Shown here: piece by piece, positions 35,922-45,551 of the stretch | How positions within the stretch are numbered: position 1 is the stretch's first letter | Layout: every line of letters starts with the position of its first letter | NCBI GenBank assembly: GCA_021498125.1 | Contig: JAIZWL010000005.1 | Coordinates: 121,449-185,448 of the forward strand | DNA: 64,000 nucleotides | Source: Candidatus Thorarchaeota archaeon | GTDB lineage: Archaea; Asgardarchaeota; Thorarchaeia; Thorarchaeales; Thorarchaeaceae | Reading direction: 5' to 3' | Made by a program: the position numbers and the translations under genes | Notes under the pieces: model-generated | Told to the model about the DNA's origin: nothing | Seen by the model: only the letters and a program-made list of their open reading frames with translations | Database searches by the model: none

Positions 35922-38900
35922 CTAATCTAGCCATGGTGAGGCCTTGCCCATAGTCCCACAGTACTCACACCTGTAGATCCTATCGGGCCCCACCTTTGTG
36001 AGATCAATAGGTGCACCACACTTGGAACAGGTCGCAAGAGGACACATCTTCTCCTTGATGATCTCAATGTGTTGGCGAATATCATACATGATGTCCACAA
36101 AGAACCCGCTCAAGATCCTCTCGTCATCTGAGTATATGCTGACCGTGAGCACTCCGCCCTGGGGAGTTCCACTGACCTGAATCTCAGCAGCGAACTGGCT
36201 CTCACCATATTTGGTCTGACCAACATAACAGGCATACCCTAGATACATCCCGTCCTCGTATTCGTGTTCGGAATGATCCACTGGTGTGAGACCGCTTAAT
36301 CGGGCTTCTGCCATCTTGAGCACTGCACGAGCATTTCCTGAAAACTCGAAGGAGGAGCAGTTGCGTGCAAGGGCACCGCTCTTTAATCGAGAGAATACCT
36401 CATCGGCCCGTTCAGTGGCTGTGAGCATAGGGCAGATGTTCACCAACCGCTTTGTGGGGATCTTGACGACCTGCTGCGTTCCATGCGCGTCCACATACAA
36501 GACAGTTCCACCATATTCACTGTCCACACAGCGAAGTGGCCGCAACCAGAATATCGCACTCTGGAAGCTGTGCCCTGCAATATTCCCCAGCTTTTGCATT
36601 TGTGAAGTATCTCTCGCAAATTCGAAGCCATCGGGAACATTCAGAATCACTTGAACATCAGTGATGATGAGATCGCTTGTGTTTTCCACTTTGACAGCTA
36701 ACTTGAGATATTCTCCAACAACATCAAATCCACTTTTTACTTGGATGGGATCATTTGAGGTGGATTTGGTCATAATTTTCTCAAACACACGTGGTACTCT
36801 TCTGGTGGCGATGACATCTTGAACAATGGCATCCATTTGAGGCGATTGCGGAGATATCTCTCGTGGTACGTGATCGGTAATTCTTTCACCGGGCGATTCT
36901 AAAAGTGATTGGGGTTCTTTACGTTCCTCTGCCTTCGATGAACGATCAAAGGTGAGATGTATTTTCTCAGAATATTTACGAAACACCAAGACTGCAACCA
37001 CAATAATGCAAATTCCTAATCCAAAGAGGGAAAAACCAGCTATTTGGTAGAGCAAGGCAGGATTGTATGAACCACCATAATCACCGTTATATTCTTCATT
37101 ACCAAACGAAGAGATGCTCGGCTCATTAGTCACAAAGTTCCGTAAATATACCCAGTCAACCTTTCCATGAACATCCGCAGGACCATTACCGATCAAGGTA
37201 ATGCGAAATTGAGTGTCAGTTGCACCAGTACCGGATTCCAGAGTGGTTCCATCGTAGGATAAACTGATGAAAGTGGATGTGACTTTTGTCTCAAAATTAT
37301 GATATGATCCCGCCCAAGTAAATGCATCAACTGTGGGAGTCGAGGCATGAATAGTATGGGCTATCTTTTGAGACCCATCGGCATCGCGTCTAAATCCAAT
37401 GAAATTATGAAGACCGTTCGTGTAAGTGTCTTCATTGTTGTTAGCGGCATCGTCCAAAGCCAGCCCCCATGTCATTCCATATCCTGATGTTGGCCAATCA
37501 GAATACAGTCTGGCTCCAACCGCATAACCACTAGCATATAGCCAACGTTGATCGGTCCCTATACCTTGATTATACGAATTATCCTGCGGCTGGTCATATT
37601 GCCCATTATTTTCAGTACCATCAGGAGATCCTACGTGATCCCATTTTGTAGTATCCAATACTCCATCATTGAAATCATCAAAGAACAGAAATGTCGATTG
37701 ACCACTACTTGTTGTAGCGGTCTCTATGTTAGTGCCATAATATAAATAAATCTTCTGATCGGAACTCAAATCATCTGTAACTTTGATCCAAAACACTGCA
37801 CTATCAGAATCTACTTTCTCTTGCATCCAATAGTTAAGGAGTGTCTGGCCATCATCGTCTACAAACCGGATATCACCAAAATCTGCTTGGCAGTGGCTTG
37901 CCGCAAACACATTATTTCCAGTATTAGTCCCAGTACCATAATGCACCTTCAGCATGATCTGATAGTTAGTACCCGCACCAGTCGCACCATCAATATTAAT
38001 ACATATTCTATATTTCCAGCCATATAACCAAGGAGAATTATGAATATTGATATTTTCCTCTTCGCCTACCGATGATACAGCCGGCTCGCCTTGGGAGGCA
38101 TAGACCCATTTCCTGACAAAAATATCGTCAACATACGCAGAGTGCTTGCGCCATCGATTAGAATACATCGGTCTTATTGCATCAACATAGTTTGTATTGC
38201 GATCGTAAGTCGTCGCAAGACTGATCGTATGTGTGGATCCACTCGTGTAATCCTCAAGTATTGCGGTACTTCCATCGTGAAATTTGAACTCCCAATTTTG
38301 CCATGTAAAGGAAGTACCCTCAGTCCAGTCGGGAGTCGGTTGCTTGTAGTCGGTGCCATCATAAAACTGGGGATCATTATACCCTGTAGAATATTTCCAG
38401 ACCCCATGAATGAGGACATTACCACTTGTACCTTGGACATTATCATACGTATATTCATCGGTCACTCGTTGGACCAACATATTTACAGCCACACCAGGGA
38501 GACCTCCAGGTAGTCCGAGGGACTTTGTCTGCACATACGTCTCTGCATCATCGGCTCCATCATTGTGTACCTCAAGGCATTTTCCGTCGCGGTCAGGATC
38601 ATTGATGATTCGTATTCCATCATCATCAACAGGCGGATCCCAATAGGTCGTGGATGGATCCGCACCAACCACATCATTCTCAAAATCATAGAACCAAAGA
38701 AACGTATTTCGCCCATTACTAGTTGTTGTCTGGAATGCATTGTTGCCATAATAAACATAAATTACCTGATCCGAATCAAGATTGTTCAAGACCTCGACCC
38801 AGAAAACTGCATCATTGCTATCGGTCTTGCTTGCGATCCAATAATCCAGTTGTGTGAGACCATCATTACTTGTGAATCGCACATCCCCAAAATCTTCTTG

Positions 38901-39188
38901 GCAATGAGATAAAAGATAAATATTATTCCCGGAATCTGTACCTGAACCATAATGAAGAATTAACTTGATCTGGTAATTCGTTCCAGCATCTTCTACACCA
39001 GTGATAGTGATGGCCTTTCTATAGGTCCATTCTGCAAGCCAGTTTGTCGCTTGCGCGGGTGAAGCAGCATCGCTTAAAGAATTGGTGTCCGCCATGGCAT
39101 GAATAGATGCTGTATTGGGAGTGATGATGGGAAACGCAAACGAACTTCCAATGAGTATCGTAATCACAAGTAGATAATACCCTCTCAC
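35922..39188 (-). CDS. DUF2341 surface protein with two DUF2341 units, paralogue 2
   Basis: 1088 residues, the longest of the three. After a signal peptide it has two tandem copies of DUF2341 plus lectin-like domain: WLAEWTYRKAITITGVEDAG near residue 50 and WLYGWKYRICINIDGATGAG near 390. Then come a stalk, one membrane helix (IAGFSLFGLGICIIVVAVLV) and the common cytosolic tail: beta sandwich (EYLKLAVKVENTSDLIITDV), platform-like domain and zinc ribbon (CSKCG and CEYCG, ending GKASPWLD). The extra extracellular unit arose by internal duplication. A relic of another copy of the tail lies 60-140 bases upstream of this gene's vicinity at 39325-39411. Confidence 0.8.
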   Translation of the reverse strand: MRGYYLLVITILIGSSFAFPIITPNTASIHAMADTNSLSDAASPAQATNWLAEWTYRKAITITGVEDAGTNYQIKLILHYGSGTDSGNNIYLLSHCQEDFGDVRFTSNDGLTQLDYWIASKTDSNDAVFWVEVLNNLDSDQVIYVYYGNNAFQTTTSNGRNTFLWFYDFENDVVGADPSTTYWDPPVDDDGIRIINDPDRDGKCLEVHNDGADDAETYVQTKSLGLPGGLPGVAVNMLVQRVTDEYTYDNVQGTSGNVLIHGVWKYSTGYNDPQFYDGTDYKQPTPDWTEGTSFTWQNWEFKFHDGSTAILEDYTSGSTHTISLATTYDRNTNYVDAIRPMYSNRWRKHSAYVDDIFVRKWVYASQGEPAVSSVGEEENINIHNSPWLYGWKYRICINIDGATGAGTNYQIMLKVHYGTGTNTGNNVFAASHCQADFGDIRFVDDDGQTLLNYWMQEKVDSDSAVFWIKVTDDLSSDQKIYLYYGTNIETATTSSGQSTFLFFDDFNDGVLDTTKWDHVGSPDGTENNGQYDQPQDNSYNQGIGTDQRWLYASGYAVGARLYSDWPTSGYGMTWGLALDDAANNNEDTYTNGLHNFIGFRRDADGSQKIAHTIHASTPTVDAFTWAGSYHNFETKVTSTFISLSYDGTTLESGTGATDTQFRITLIGNGPADVHGKVDWVYLRNFVTNEPSISSFGNEEYNGDYGGSYNPALLYQIAGFSLFGLGICIIVVAVLVFRKYSEKIHLTFDRSSKAEERKEPQSLLESPGERITDHVPREISPQSPQMDAIVQDVIATRRVPRVFEKIMTKSTSNDPIQVKSGFDVVGEYLKLAVKVENTSDLIITDVQVILNVPDGFEFARDTSQMQKLGNIAGHSFQSAIFWLRPLRCVDSEYGGTVLYVDAHGTQQVVKIPTKRLVNICPMLTATERADEVFSRLKSGALARNCSSFEFSGNARAVLKMAEARLSGLTPVDHSEHEYEDGMYLGYACYVGQTKYGESQFAAEIQVSGTPQGGVLTVSIYSDDERILSGFFVDIMYDIRQHIEIIKEKMCPLATCSKCGAPIDLTKVGPDRIYRCEYCGTMGKASPWLD

Positions 39189-39324
39189 AGGTTTGCCTCC
39201 ATTTACTTGAAAGTAATCAATGATCTCGAGTGCTATAGTGCGTGCAACCGCATTTTATTCTATGTTTCAATTTATCCCGAAGTATTAAAACTTCGTATAA
39301 ATTGCTAAGTTTACCTTTTGGGTT

Positions 39325-39411
39325 TTAATCCAGCCATGGAGAGGCCTTTCCCATGGTCCCACAATATTCACACCTGTGGTTCCGGTCAGGCCCCATCCTC
39401 GTGAGATCGAT
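39325..39411 (-). pseudogene. Relic of a DUF2341-family zinc-ribbon tail
   Basis: The minus strand reads IDLTRMGPDRNHRCEYCGTM and then GKASPWLD with a stop at 39325-39327, the exact end of the DUF2341 proteins (IDLTKVGPDRIYRCEYCGTM in paralogue 2). Nothing homologous precedes it. The first knuckle, CPKCGAP, is already lost. It marks a deleted fourth copy or a recombination end-point. The rest of 39189-39594 is AT-rich and without a gene. Confidence 0.8.
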
Positions 39412-39594
39412 GACTATCCATGGAACAGTCGGTCTGCATGGCCAGAACCTGACACTCAGGTAGACAGATTGTATTATGAATGAGGGATCTATTCAAATCG
39501 TCCCTCCGCATATTTTTATGTGCATTCCTGTTTGCGTTGACAAATTTTGTTTATTATAGTTGGCACCCACAATAATGCCCACTCCATGAAGATA

Positions 39595-42360
39595 TCATTT
39601 CCACCTTGTCACCCGTTCAGATCTTGGCCGAAAGGCACCGGACAGAGAATGGTTCCGTGCACGAACTAGAATTGCACGACCCTCCGAATTTCGGGTGTAG
39701 ACATAGGACATCGCTCCGACATATTTGCGCCACATCTCAGCGAAATACTCGACATTCTTTTTTCTCATACCAATTAGTGATGGGACTGTATGATAATCTA
39801 CACGCTCAAAGAACAGTAAATGGGATTTACGAATGAATAAATACCGTGGATTATCAATTGGCTCTAGTAGTTCTTGAAGAGCGTCCAAATACACCTACTT
39901 CTCCCGATTCGACCCGCCCTCAAGGTGACAATACACATATCCCGGCATACCTTCAATCTCTTCAACAACGACTCGTAGAGAACCAATATCTGTTCTGATC
40001 TCGCCCATGAATCGCAATGTCTTGAGAAGTGCCATTCCCACCTGTGACAGGCTCGACTTGATAGGACCATGTCTGACAAACAACAACAGAGCTTTGATCA
40101 CGTGAGGCAACATCACAATAGCAGTGATAATTAGACCGATGCCAAATGCAAACCAAAACTGTTCATATATTGCTAGCTTAACTAAGCCTCGTAAGTATTC
40201 CGTAAAAGTGAACAGTCCCCAGAAGACCCCCTCCCAAAATAGAGCCGCGACAGTATTATAGAAGACAAAACCTCGTGGAAGATGCAGTCTATGAAACCGG
40301 ACATCTTCAACTAATCGGACTCCCTCATCACCCCGGTGGAGTGCAGCCTCCCACTCTTCACGAACTTCTGCTCGATTCCGTGCCCGTTCAAACATCCGCT
40401 CATTCGATTTCTTAATTTCTTTTTTCTTGATCGGAGCACGTGGGATACCCAATCGAGTAAAACCATTTTCAATTACAGGTTCAATAAAGCTGATCCCCAC
40501 AAAGGCTCTGAATCTGCGTTCCATCAGTTCATAGTCTTCGCCAGCCGAGTCCGCACCGGTCTCAACACAGACAAGATGCCATATGTTTGAGGTCTTGTCC
40601 GGATTCCCGTGCTGTGTCCGAATTGCTCGTCCTCTCATCTGATTCGAGAGCATATACGAGCCGACAAAACTTGCGATCACAAGAGAATTGATCGACGGTG
40701 CATCCCAGCCTTCACCTAACAGGGACTTTGTTCCGACCAGTACTTGGATCGCCCCACTGTTGAAGACCTCGGTGATGAGCCGGACGACAAGGTCTCGATC
40801 GGATCCAGTGAGCTGGACCTCAAGATACTCTGTAGAGAACGGAAGCGCACGAAGACGGAGACCATGAGGATCTATCCCCATCTTGTAGGCATGATCACGG
40901 ATCGAGTCGGCAGCTGAGGCAGGTATGATAACTAGAGAACCGCTTAGTACACCTAACTGTAGTCCTTGGATCTTCGCCCTTCTAATAATCTCAAAGATCG
41001 GAGCGACACCAATCTTGTTGAGCGGGGTCTCATCATCAGAAGTGCGCGGCAAAGACTCTTTCCGAATATAGTCTGTCAGGATGACCATTCGCAATTGATT
41101 CCCAAGTGATCCGTATTCTATGCGAACAATGTCTACTACATTCACCATCTTTGAGAGGCTCTGCTTGAGTAACTTCTCGATACGCTTGTTTTTCCGAAGG
41201 CTGATCCGTCGTCGTTCTATGGCTCCAATCTTTCGAAGGTGATCGCGTATCTCCTCCAAAGTAATTGGAAGATTAGGTCTCTGGACTCCGGGCGGAAAGA
41301 GCAGTCCGGTCAGCAAAATCTCGAGCCACTCGAGATTAAGAGCAGGAATTGATTTGACTGAACCAGCCACTAATCGTACAGCCTGTTTCGGAAGTTTGAT
41401 TTTTTTATGATTAAGAAATATTAGTATGCTTGAATAGAATGAAGGTTGATTGAGGATCTCCTCCTCATAGAGTTCTGGGTTCAATACCCAATTGTGTGAG
41501 TACAGATATTGCAGAAAGGATTCATTCATGTATAGTCGTTCAACAAATTCCTTGACTTCGCCCCTGAATTTTTTAATCTCCTTGTTCTCCTCCTTAGAAG
41601 GTGTTGAGAGAACAACAAGGTCCTGATGAGGACATAGGTCTCCTTCGGCCACCAGCTCAGGAACGGGAACCTCTGCATCCACCGGACCACAGAGATCTAT
41701 GTAGCGTTGCCACTCAAATTCGGGCACATCATATGGAGGAGTTGCTGTCAGAGCGATAATTTTAATATTTGCGAGGCGATCTATCACAGAAGTCAGACTC
41801 TTCCACCAGCTGCTCCTAAGGTGATGTGCCTCGTCCAAGACCAGAGTACCGATCCCCGCATTTTGAAGGGCCTCAACAAGATCATTGACAACCATAGGAA
41901 TCACAGGCTTACTCGCCTGAGTCTGGCCAAGAACATTTACAATTCCCAAATCAGATGCATCATCTGCATCCTCATTCAAAACAGTATCTTCATCCTCATC
42001 AACATCTTCGTCCTCACCCATATTATATGCCGAATGAAGTGCCTGATACGTTGAGACCGTAAAGAATCTAGGATTCCGAATATCCTTTGAAACCCAAGGG
42101 GGAACAGTAGAACCTGCGGGAAGAAAGTATTCAACAAGTCGTTGGACCCATTGGTCCCGAATCGCAATTGTTGGGGCAAGAACCAGAGTAGGACGATTAA
42201 AACGACTGACTACCTCCAGACCCAAAATAGTCTTACCCGAACCCGGAGCCGCAACAATGTGTAATCGATCATCATCGAGATGTGACTGTAGTTCGTCTAG
42301 AATTCGCTTCTGATACGATCGCCATTTCTTAGTGAACTCAAGATGGGGTCTCCCGCTCAA
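39595..42360 (-). CDS. SF2 helicase with C-terminal membrane helices, interrupted by an in-frame TAG
   Basis: The first 821 codons contain Walker A AAPGSGKT (near residue 40), an acidic insert (DEDEDTVLNEDADDASDL), DEAHH near 175, motif III ALTATPPYD, and motifs V-VI LLGEGWDAPSINSLVIASF and QMRGRAIRTQHG. Two or three strongly hydrophobic helices follow at about residues 695-765 (FAFGIGLIITAIVMLP), unusual for a helicase. A TAG at 39895-39897 then interrupts the frame; the remaining 99 codons continue in frame to WK at 39595 and match the second copy (61488-64000), which has Trp at the TAG position. An SSL2/type III restriction-like ATPase at the membrane, perhaps for defence, is inferred. Confidence 0.75.
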
Positions 42361-42519
42361 GCATCAAAACGCTCCTATCATGGCGTCTGAAAACGTGATA
42401 AAAAATGAGATGGTTTCTTTTGCATAGTCACCACTGAAATACACGGACTCGTAATAGAGTTTTATTAATAATCTCAGCGAGATCATTGTTCACTGCCAAT
42501 CATCATTTCCTTATGCCAT

Positions 42520-44754
42520 CTAATCTAGCCATGGTGAAGCCTTCCCCATCGTACCACAATAGTCGCATTTGTAGATCCGATCAGGCCCTACTTTCGTGAG
42601 ATCAATGGGGGCTCCACACTTGGGACAGGTTGCAATTGGACACATCTTTTCCTTGATGATCTCAATGTGCTCACGAATGTCGTACATGATGTCCACAAAG
42701 AACCCGCTCAGAATGCGCTCGTCATCGGAATAGATGCTGATCGTGAGAACTCCGCCCTGTGGGGTTCCACTGACCTGTATCTCGGCGGCGAATTGGCTCT
42801 CACCATACTTGGTCTGACCAACGTAACATGCGTAGCCAAGATACGTGCCGTCTTCAAATTCCTGATCTGAGCGATCTACCGGAGTGAGACCGCTTAGTCG
42901 AGCCTCCGCCATCTTGAGAACTACATGTGCGTTTCCGGAGAACTCAAAGGAGGAACAGTTACGTGCGAGGGCACCGCTCTTCAGTCGAGAGAATACTTCA
43001 TCTGCTCGTTCGGTGGCTGTGAGCATAGGACAGATGTTTACCAACCGCTTTGTGGGAATCTTGACGACCTGTTGCTCACCATGTGCGTCCACATAAAGAA
43101 TGGTCCCACCATATTCACTATCAACACAGCGAAGTGGTCGCAACCAAAAGATCGCACTCTCAAAGCTATGCCCCGCAATATTCCCAAGGGCCTGTGTTCG
43201 TGATGTATTCCTCACAAACTCAAAAGCGTCAGGAATATTGAGGACAACTTCTACATCCGTAATGATCAAATCAGTTGTATTTTCCACTTTGATGGCCAGC
43301 TTGAGATATTCTCCAACGACATCAAATCCGCTGGCAACTTTGATCGGCCCTTTTCCTGTGTCCGATTGAGCCTTTGCTTCAAAGACACGTGGCTGATCTT
43401 TCGCGGCGAGGAGATTCCCTATCATGACCTCATCATCAACAGCAGACTGACGAATGGATGGAATTTCTCCCGAACCACCGGAGCGTAATCTTCCTCTATC
43501 AAGTTCTAGTGAGTGTGATTCTTCCGAATCGGCACGGTCACCATCTCTGCGAAATAGTGAGAACTGGCTGGAACGTAGTTTCAAGATACCGATGGTCCCA
43601 CATATCAGGATCGCTCCCAGAACAACAAAGGCGTGACCGATAGTAGCAGGATTCACCAAGATAACAAAGAGATCACTAAGAGGGGTCGATTCCTCATTAC
43701 CAAATGAGACGATGGACGGGCCATCGTAGACAAATTTAGTAATATATATACTATCAATATGAGCCTCAAACATTGACCAATACAAAAATTTCCAATACCG
43801 TTGGTTGCTTCCGTAAGATGCATCAAAACCTGAAATAGTCCATTGGGATGCTCCTTGTGACACCGTGATACTGGCGTATGCATCATCAACCTGGATCTCT
43901 ACAGTTGCCCAGACATTCGGGGTCCACCCAACTGATCCATTCGTATGTTTACCGCCGTAAGAGATTGAACTACGTACATCTTTATCATAATAGCTGGAAA
44001 AGGCAGTATAGGTCGTTCCTCCCTGCCAAGAGTCGGTTTCATTTGTGAAATATTGATAAAATTGGTGGATGTCAGTAAAAGCGGTTCTGACTCTGTATAT
44101 CACTCGTGAATGTTCAGGTACTGGTTCCTTTGTACGAATAAATCCTGAATCTAGCGCGGGCTTGGTGCACTTCAAATAGCCAAACTCTTGGCTATAACTC
44201 GCATGAGATGAAGAAGTCCATTTATGAGTCCAATCAACTACCGTAGATTCAAAGTCATCAAAGAAGACAAATGTGGCATCACCTGATGCAGCCGATTCAG
44301 TAGTAGTGTATGCACCATAATAAATATAAATTATCTGATCCGAATCAAGATTACCAGCGACCCTCACCCAGAATATTGCCACACTTGATCGGGTCATTGA
44401 TTCAATCCAATAAGATAACAACAGAGACCCATTAGAATTTGTAAATCGTACATCACCAAAATCTTCTTGACAGTGCTCTGAAAGATATACCTCGTTTCCA
44501 CTGTCAGTCCCCTCCCCATAGTGAACTACTATTTTGATCTGGTAGTTCGTTCCTGCGCCCTTAGTTCCGGAAATACTGATGGTCTTACGATATTGCCACT
44601 CGGCTAACCATTGATCTACATCATCAGCGACATGAAACGCCGTATTGTACGGATTATTGCTATTGGGCTGTAATGCCATTAGGGGCATGACTGTAAATAG
44701 TGTAAGAAAATATACAACAATAAAAATCCCGAGTAAATTATGACGGCGTGCCAA
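42520..44754 (-). CDS. DUF2341 surface protein with cytosolic beta domain and zinc ribbon, paralogue 3
   Basis: 744 residues, same plan as paralogue 1. Signal peptide, one DUF2341 domain (WLAEWQYRKTISISGTKGAG, then DFGDVRFTNSNGSLLLSYWI), a lectin-like domain, stalk, one membrane helix (AFVVLGAILICGTIGILKL) and the common cytosolic tail, ending CPKCG…CDYCGTMGKASPWLD. Its tail is far closer to paralogue 2 than to paralogue 1, pointing to a more recent duplication or gene conversion of the cytosolic half. The extracellular halves differ more, so the outside ligand may differ while the inside partner is shared. Confidence 0.8.
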   Translation of the reverse strand: MARRHNLLGIFIVVYFLTLFTVMPLMALQPNSNNPYNTAFHVADDVDQWLAEWQYRKTISISGTKGAGTNYQIKIVVHYGEGTDSGNEVYLSEHCQEDFGDVRFTNSNGSLLLSYWIESMTRSSVAIFWVRVAGNLDSDQIIYIYYGAYTTTESAASGDATFVFFDDFESTVVDWTHKWTSSSHASYSQEFGYLKCTKPALDSGFIRTKEPVPEHSRVIYRVRTAFTDIHQFYQYFTNETDSWQGGTTYTAFSSYYDKDVRSSISYGGKHTNGSVGWTPNVWATVEIQVDDAYASITVSQGASQWTISGFDASYGSNQRYWKFLYWSMFEAHIDSIYITKFVYDGPSIVSFGNEESTPLSDLFVILVNPATIGHAFVVLGAILICGTIGILKLRSSQFSLFRRDGDRADSEESHSLELDRGRLRSGGSGEIPSIRQSAVDDEVMIGNLLAAKDQPRVFEAKAQSDTGKGPIKVASGFDVVGEYLKLAIKVENTTDLIITDVEVVLNIPDAFEFVRNTSRTQALGNIAGHSFESAIFWLRPLRCVDSEYGGTILYVDAHGEQQVVKIPTKRLVNICPMLTATERADEVFSRLKSGALARNCSSFEFSGNAHVVLKMAEARLSGLTPVDRSDQEFEDGTYLGYACYVGQTKYGESQFAAEIQVSGTPQGGVLTISIYSDDERILSGFFVDIMYDIREHIEIIKEKMCPIATCPKCGAPIDLTKVGPDRIYKCDYCGTMGKASPWLD

Positions 44755-45164
44755 CTTTTTTCCTCCTGCTCAAGATTCGTCAGTTTGGTGCTGTCGTATA
44801 AAGTCAGGTACAACCTGTTAAATTTCACGTGGCCATTCGAAAATAGGGTTATTACCTTTTCGACAACTGTAACCAATAAAAAATATAATGAACAAGTTCT
44901 ACAGTTCCGTAATTTACGTCCGAGTAAATGGATCGGACTTCGCTTTCTGCCTGTGCTCGTATAATTAATATTTCTTGGAAAACAGATCGAAAATATTAAT
45001 CAAATATGGACCTGTATGTCTTCGTAGTTGCTAATAAAGTGCAATCTTTTGAGTGGTCTATTGTCGTTAGTTATGCTATTCGTTGCACATTTTCTGGAGC
45101 AGTCTGGATGCTGCTTTTTGTACAGCTTGAAGCATGAAAAACACAATTAGATTGTGTGATTAAC
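44755..45164. other. Intergenic region, divergent promoters
   Basis: 410 bases between paralogue 3 (minus) and the small peptide gene (plus). Only short, low-quality frames are seen. AT-rich words near 44870-44990 could be promoters. No repeats were recognised. Confidence 0.4.
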
Positions 45165-45254
45165 ATGACGAACACAGAAAACCAACCTGGCATGGAACCA
45201 GACTATCCGTGGGCGGGAAACCAACCTGGCATGGAACCAGACTATCCATGGTAA
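45165..45254 (+). CDS. 29-residue tandem-repeat peptide
   Basis: ATG 45165 opens a 29-codon frame encoding a short MTNTE leader and two copies of NQPGMEPDYPW separated by AG; the second copy is followed at once by TAA. The two 33-base DNA units differ only at one third-codon position, so the repeat is recent or kept under selection. A strong 13-base-pair hairpin with a T-run begins 12 bases after the stop, as expected of a real short transcript. No signal peptide or membrane segment is present. It could be a peptide precursor or a repeat-containing small protein; chance cannot be excluded. Confidence 0.5.
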   Translation: MTNTENQPGMEPDYPWAGNQPGMEPDYPW

Positions 45255-45265
45255 GTCGATCCAGA

Positions 45266-45323
45266 TGTGGATGAGGCGTTTCTTGTCGCTTCATCCACAC
45301 ATACTTCTGTTTTTTCTATTTTA
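45266..45323 (+). terminator. Strong hairpin terminator
   Basis: TGTGGATGAGGCG (45266-45278) pairs with CGCTTCATCCACA (45287-45299): 13 pairs with one G-T, loop of eight. A T-rich stretch with a run of six T follows at 45310-45323. It ends the small repeat-peptide transcript. 45324-45551 is very AT-rich and holds the promoter of the arrestin-like gene. Confidence 0.7.
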
Positions 45324-45551
45324 AACATTTCAGACCGATAGGTAATTGCAATCATGTTTTTATCTGCAATTAAAATCATAATATTATACAGCCTGAATAG
45401 GATGCACAGTCCCAAATATTATATAAATAAACCTGAAAAATTTAATTCTTCGGGATTTGTCATAATCATTGCGGTGTATTTTTTATATAAAACCATAAGT
45501 TGATATATGTTTGATTTCAATTTCGGGCACAATTTGTCATAGTGACAAAAA

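Noticed and set aside
39895..39897. TAG in the helicase as a pyrrolysine codon.
   Set aside because: The homologous copy has Trp there, one base away, and no pyrrolysine gene is in the window.
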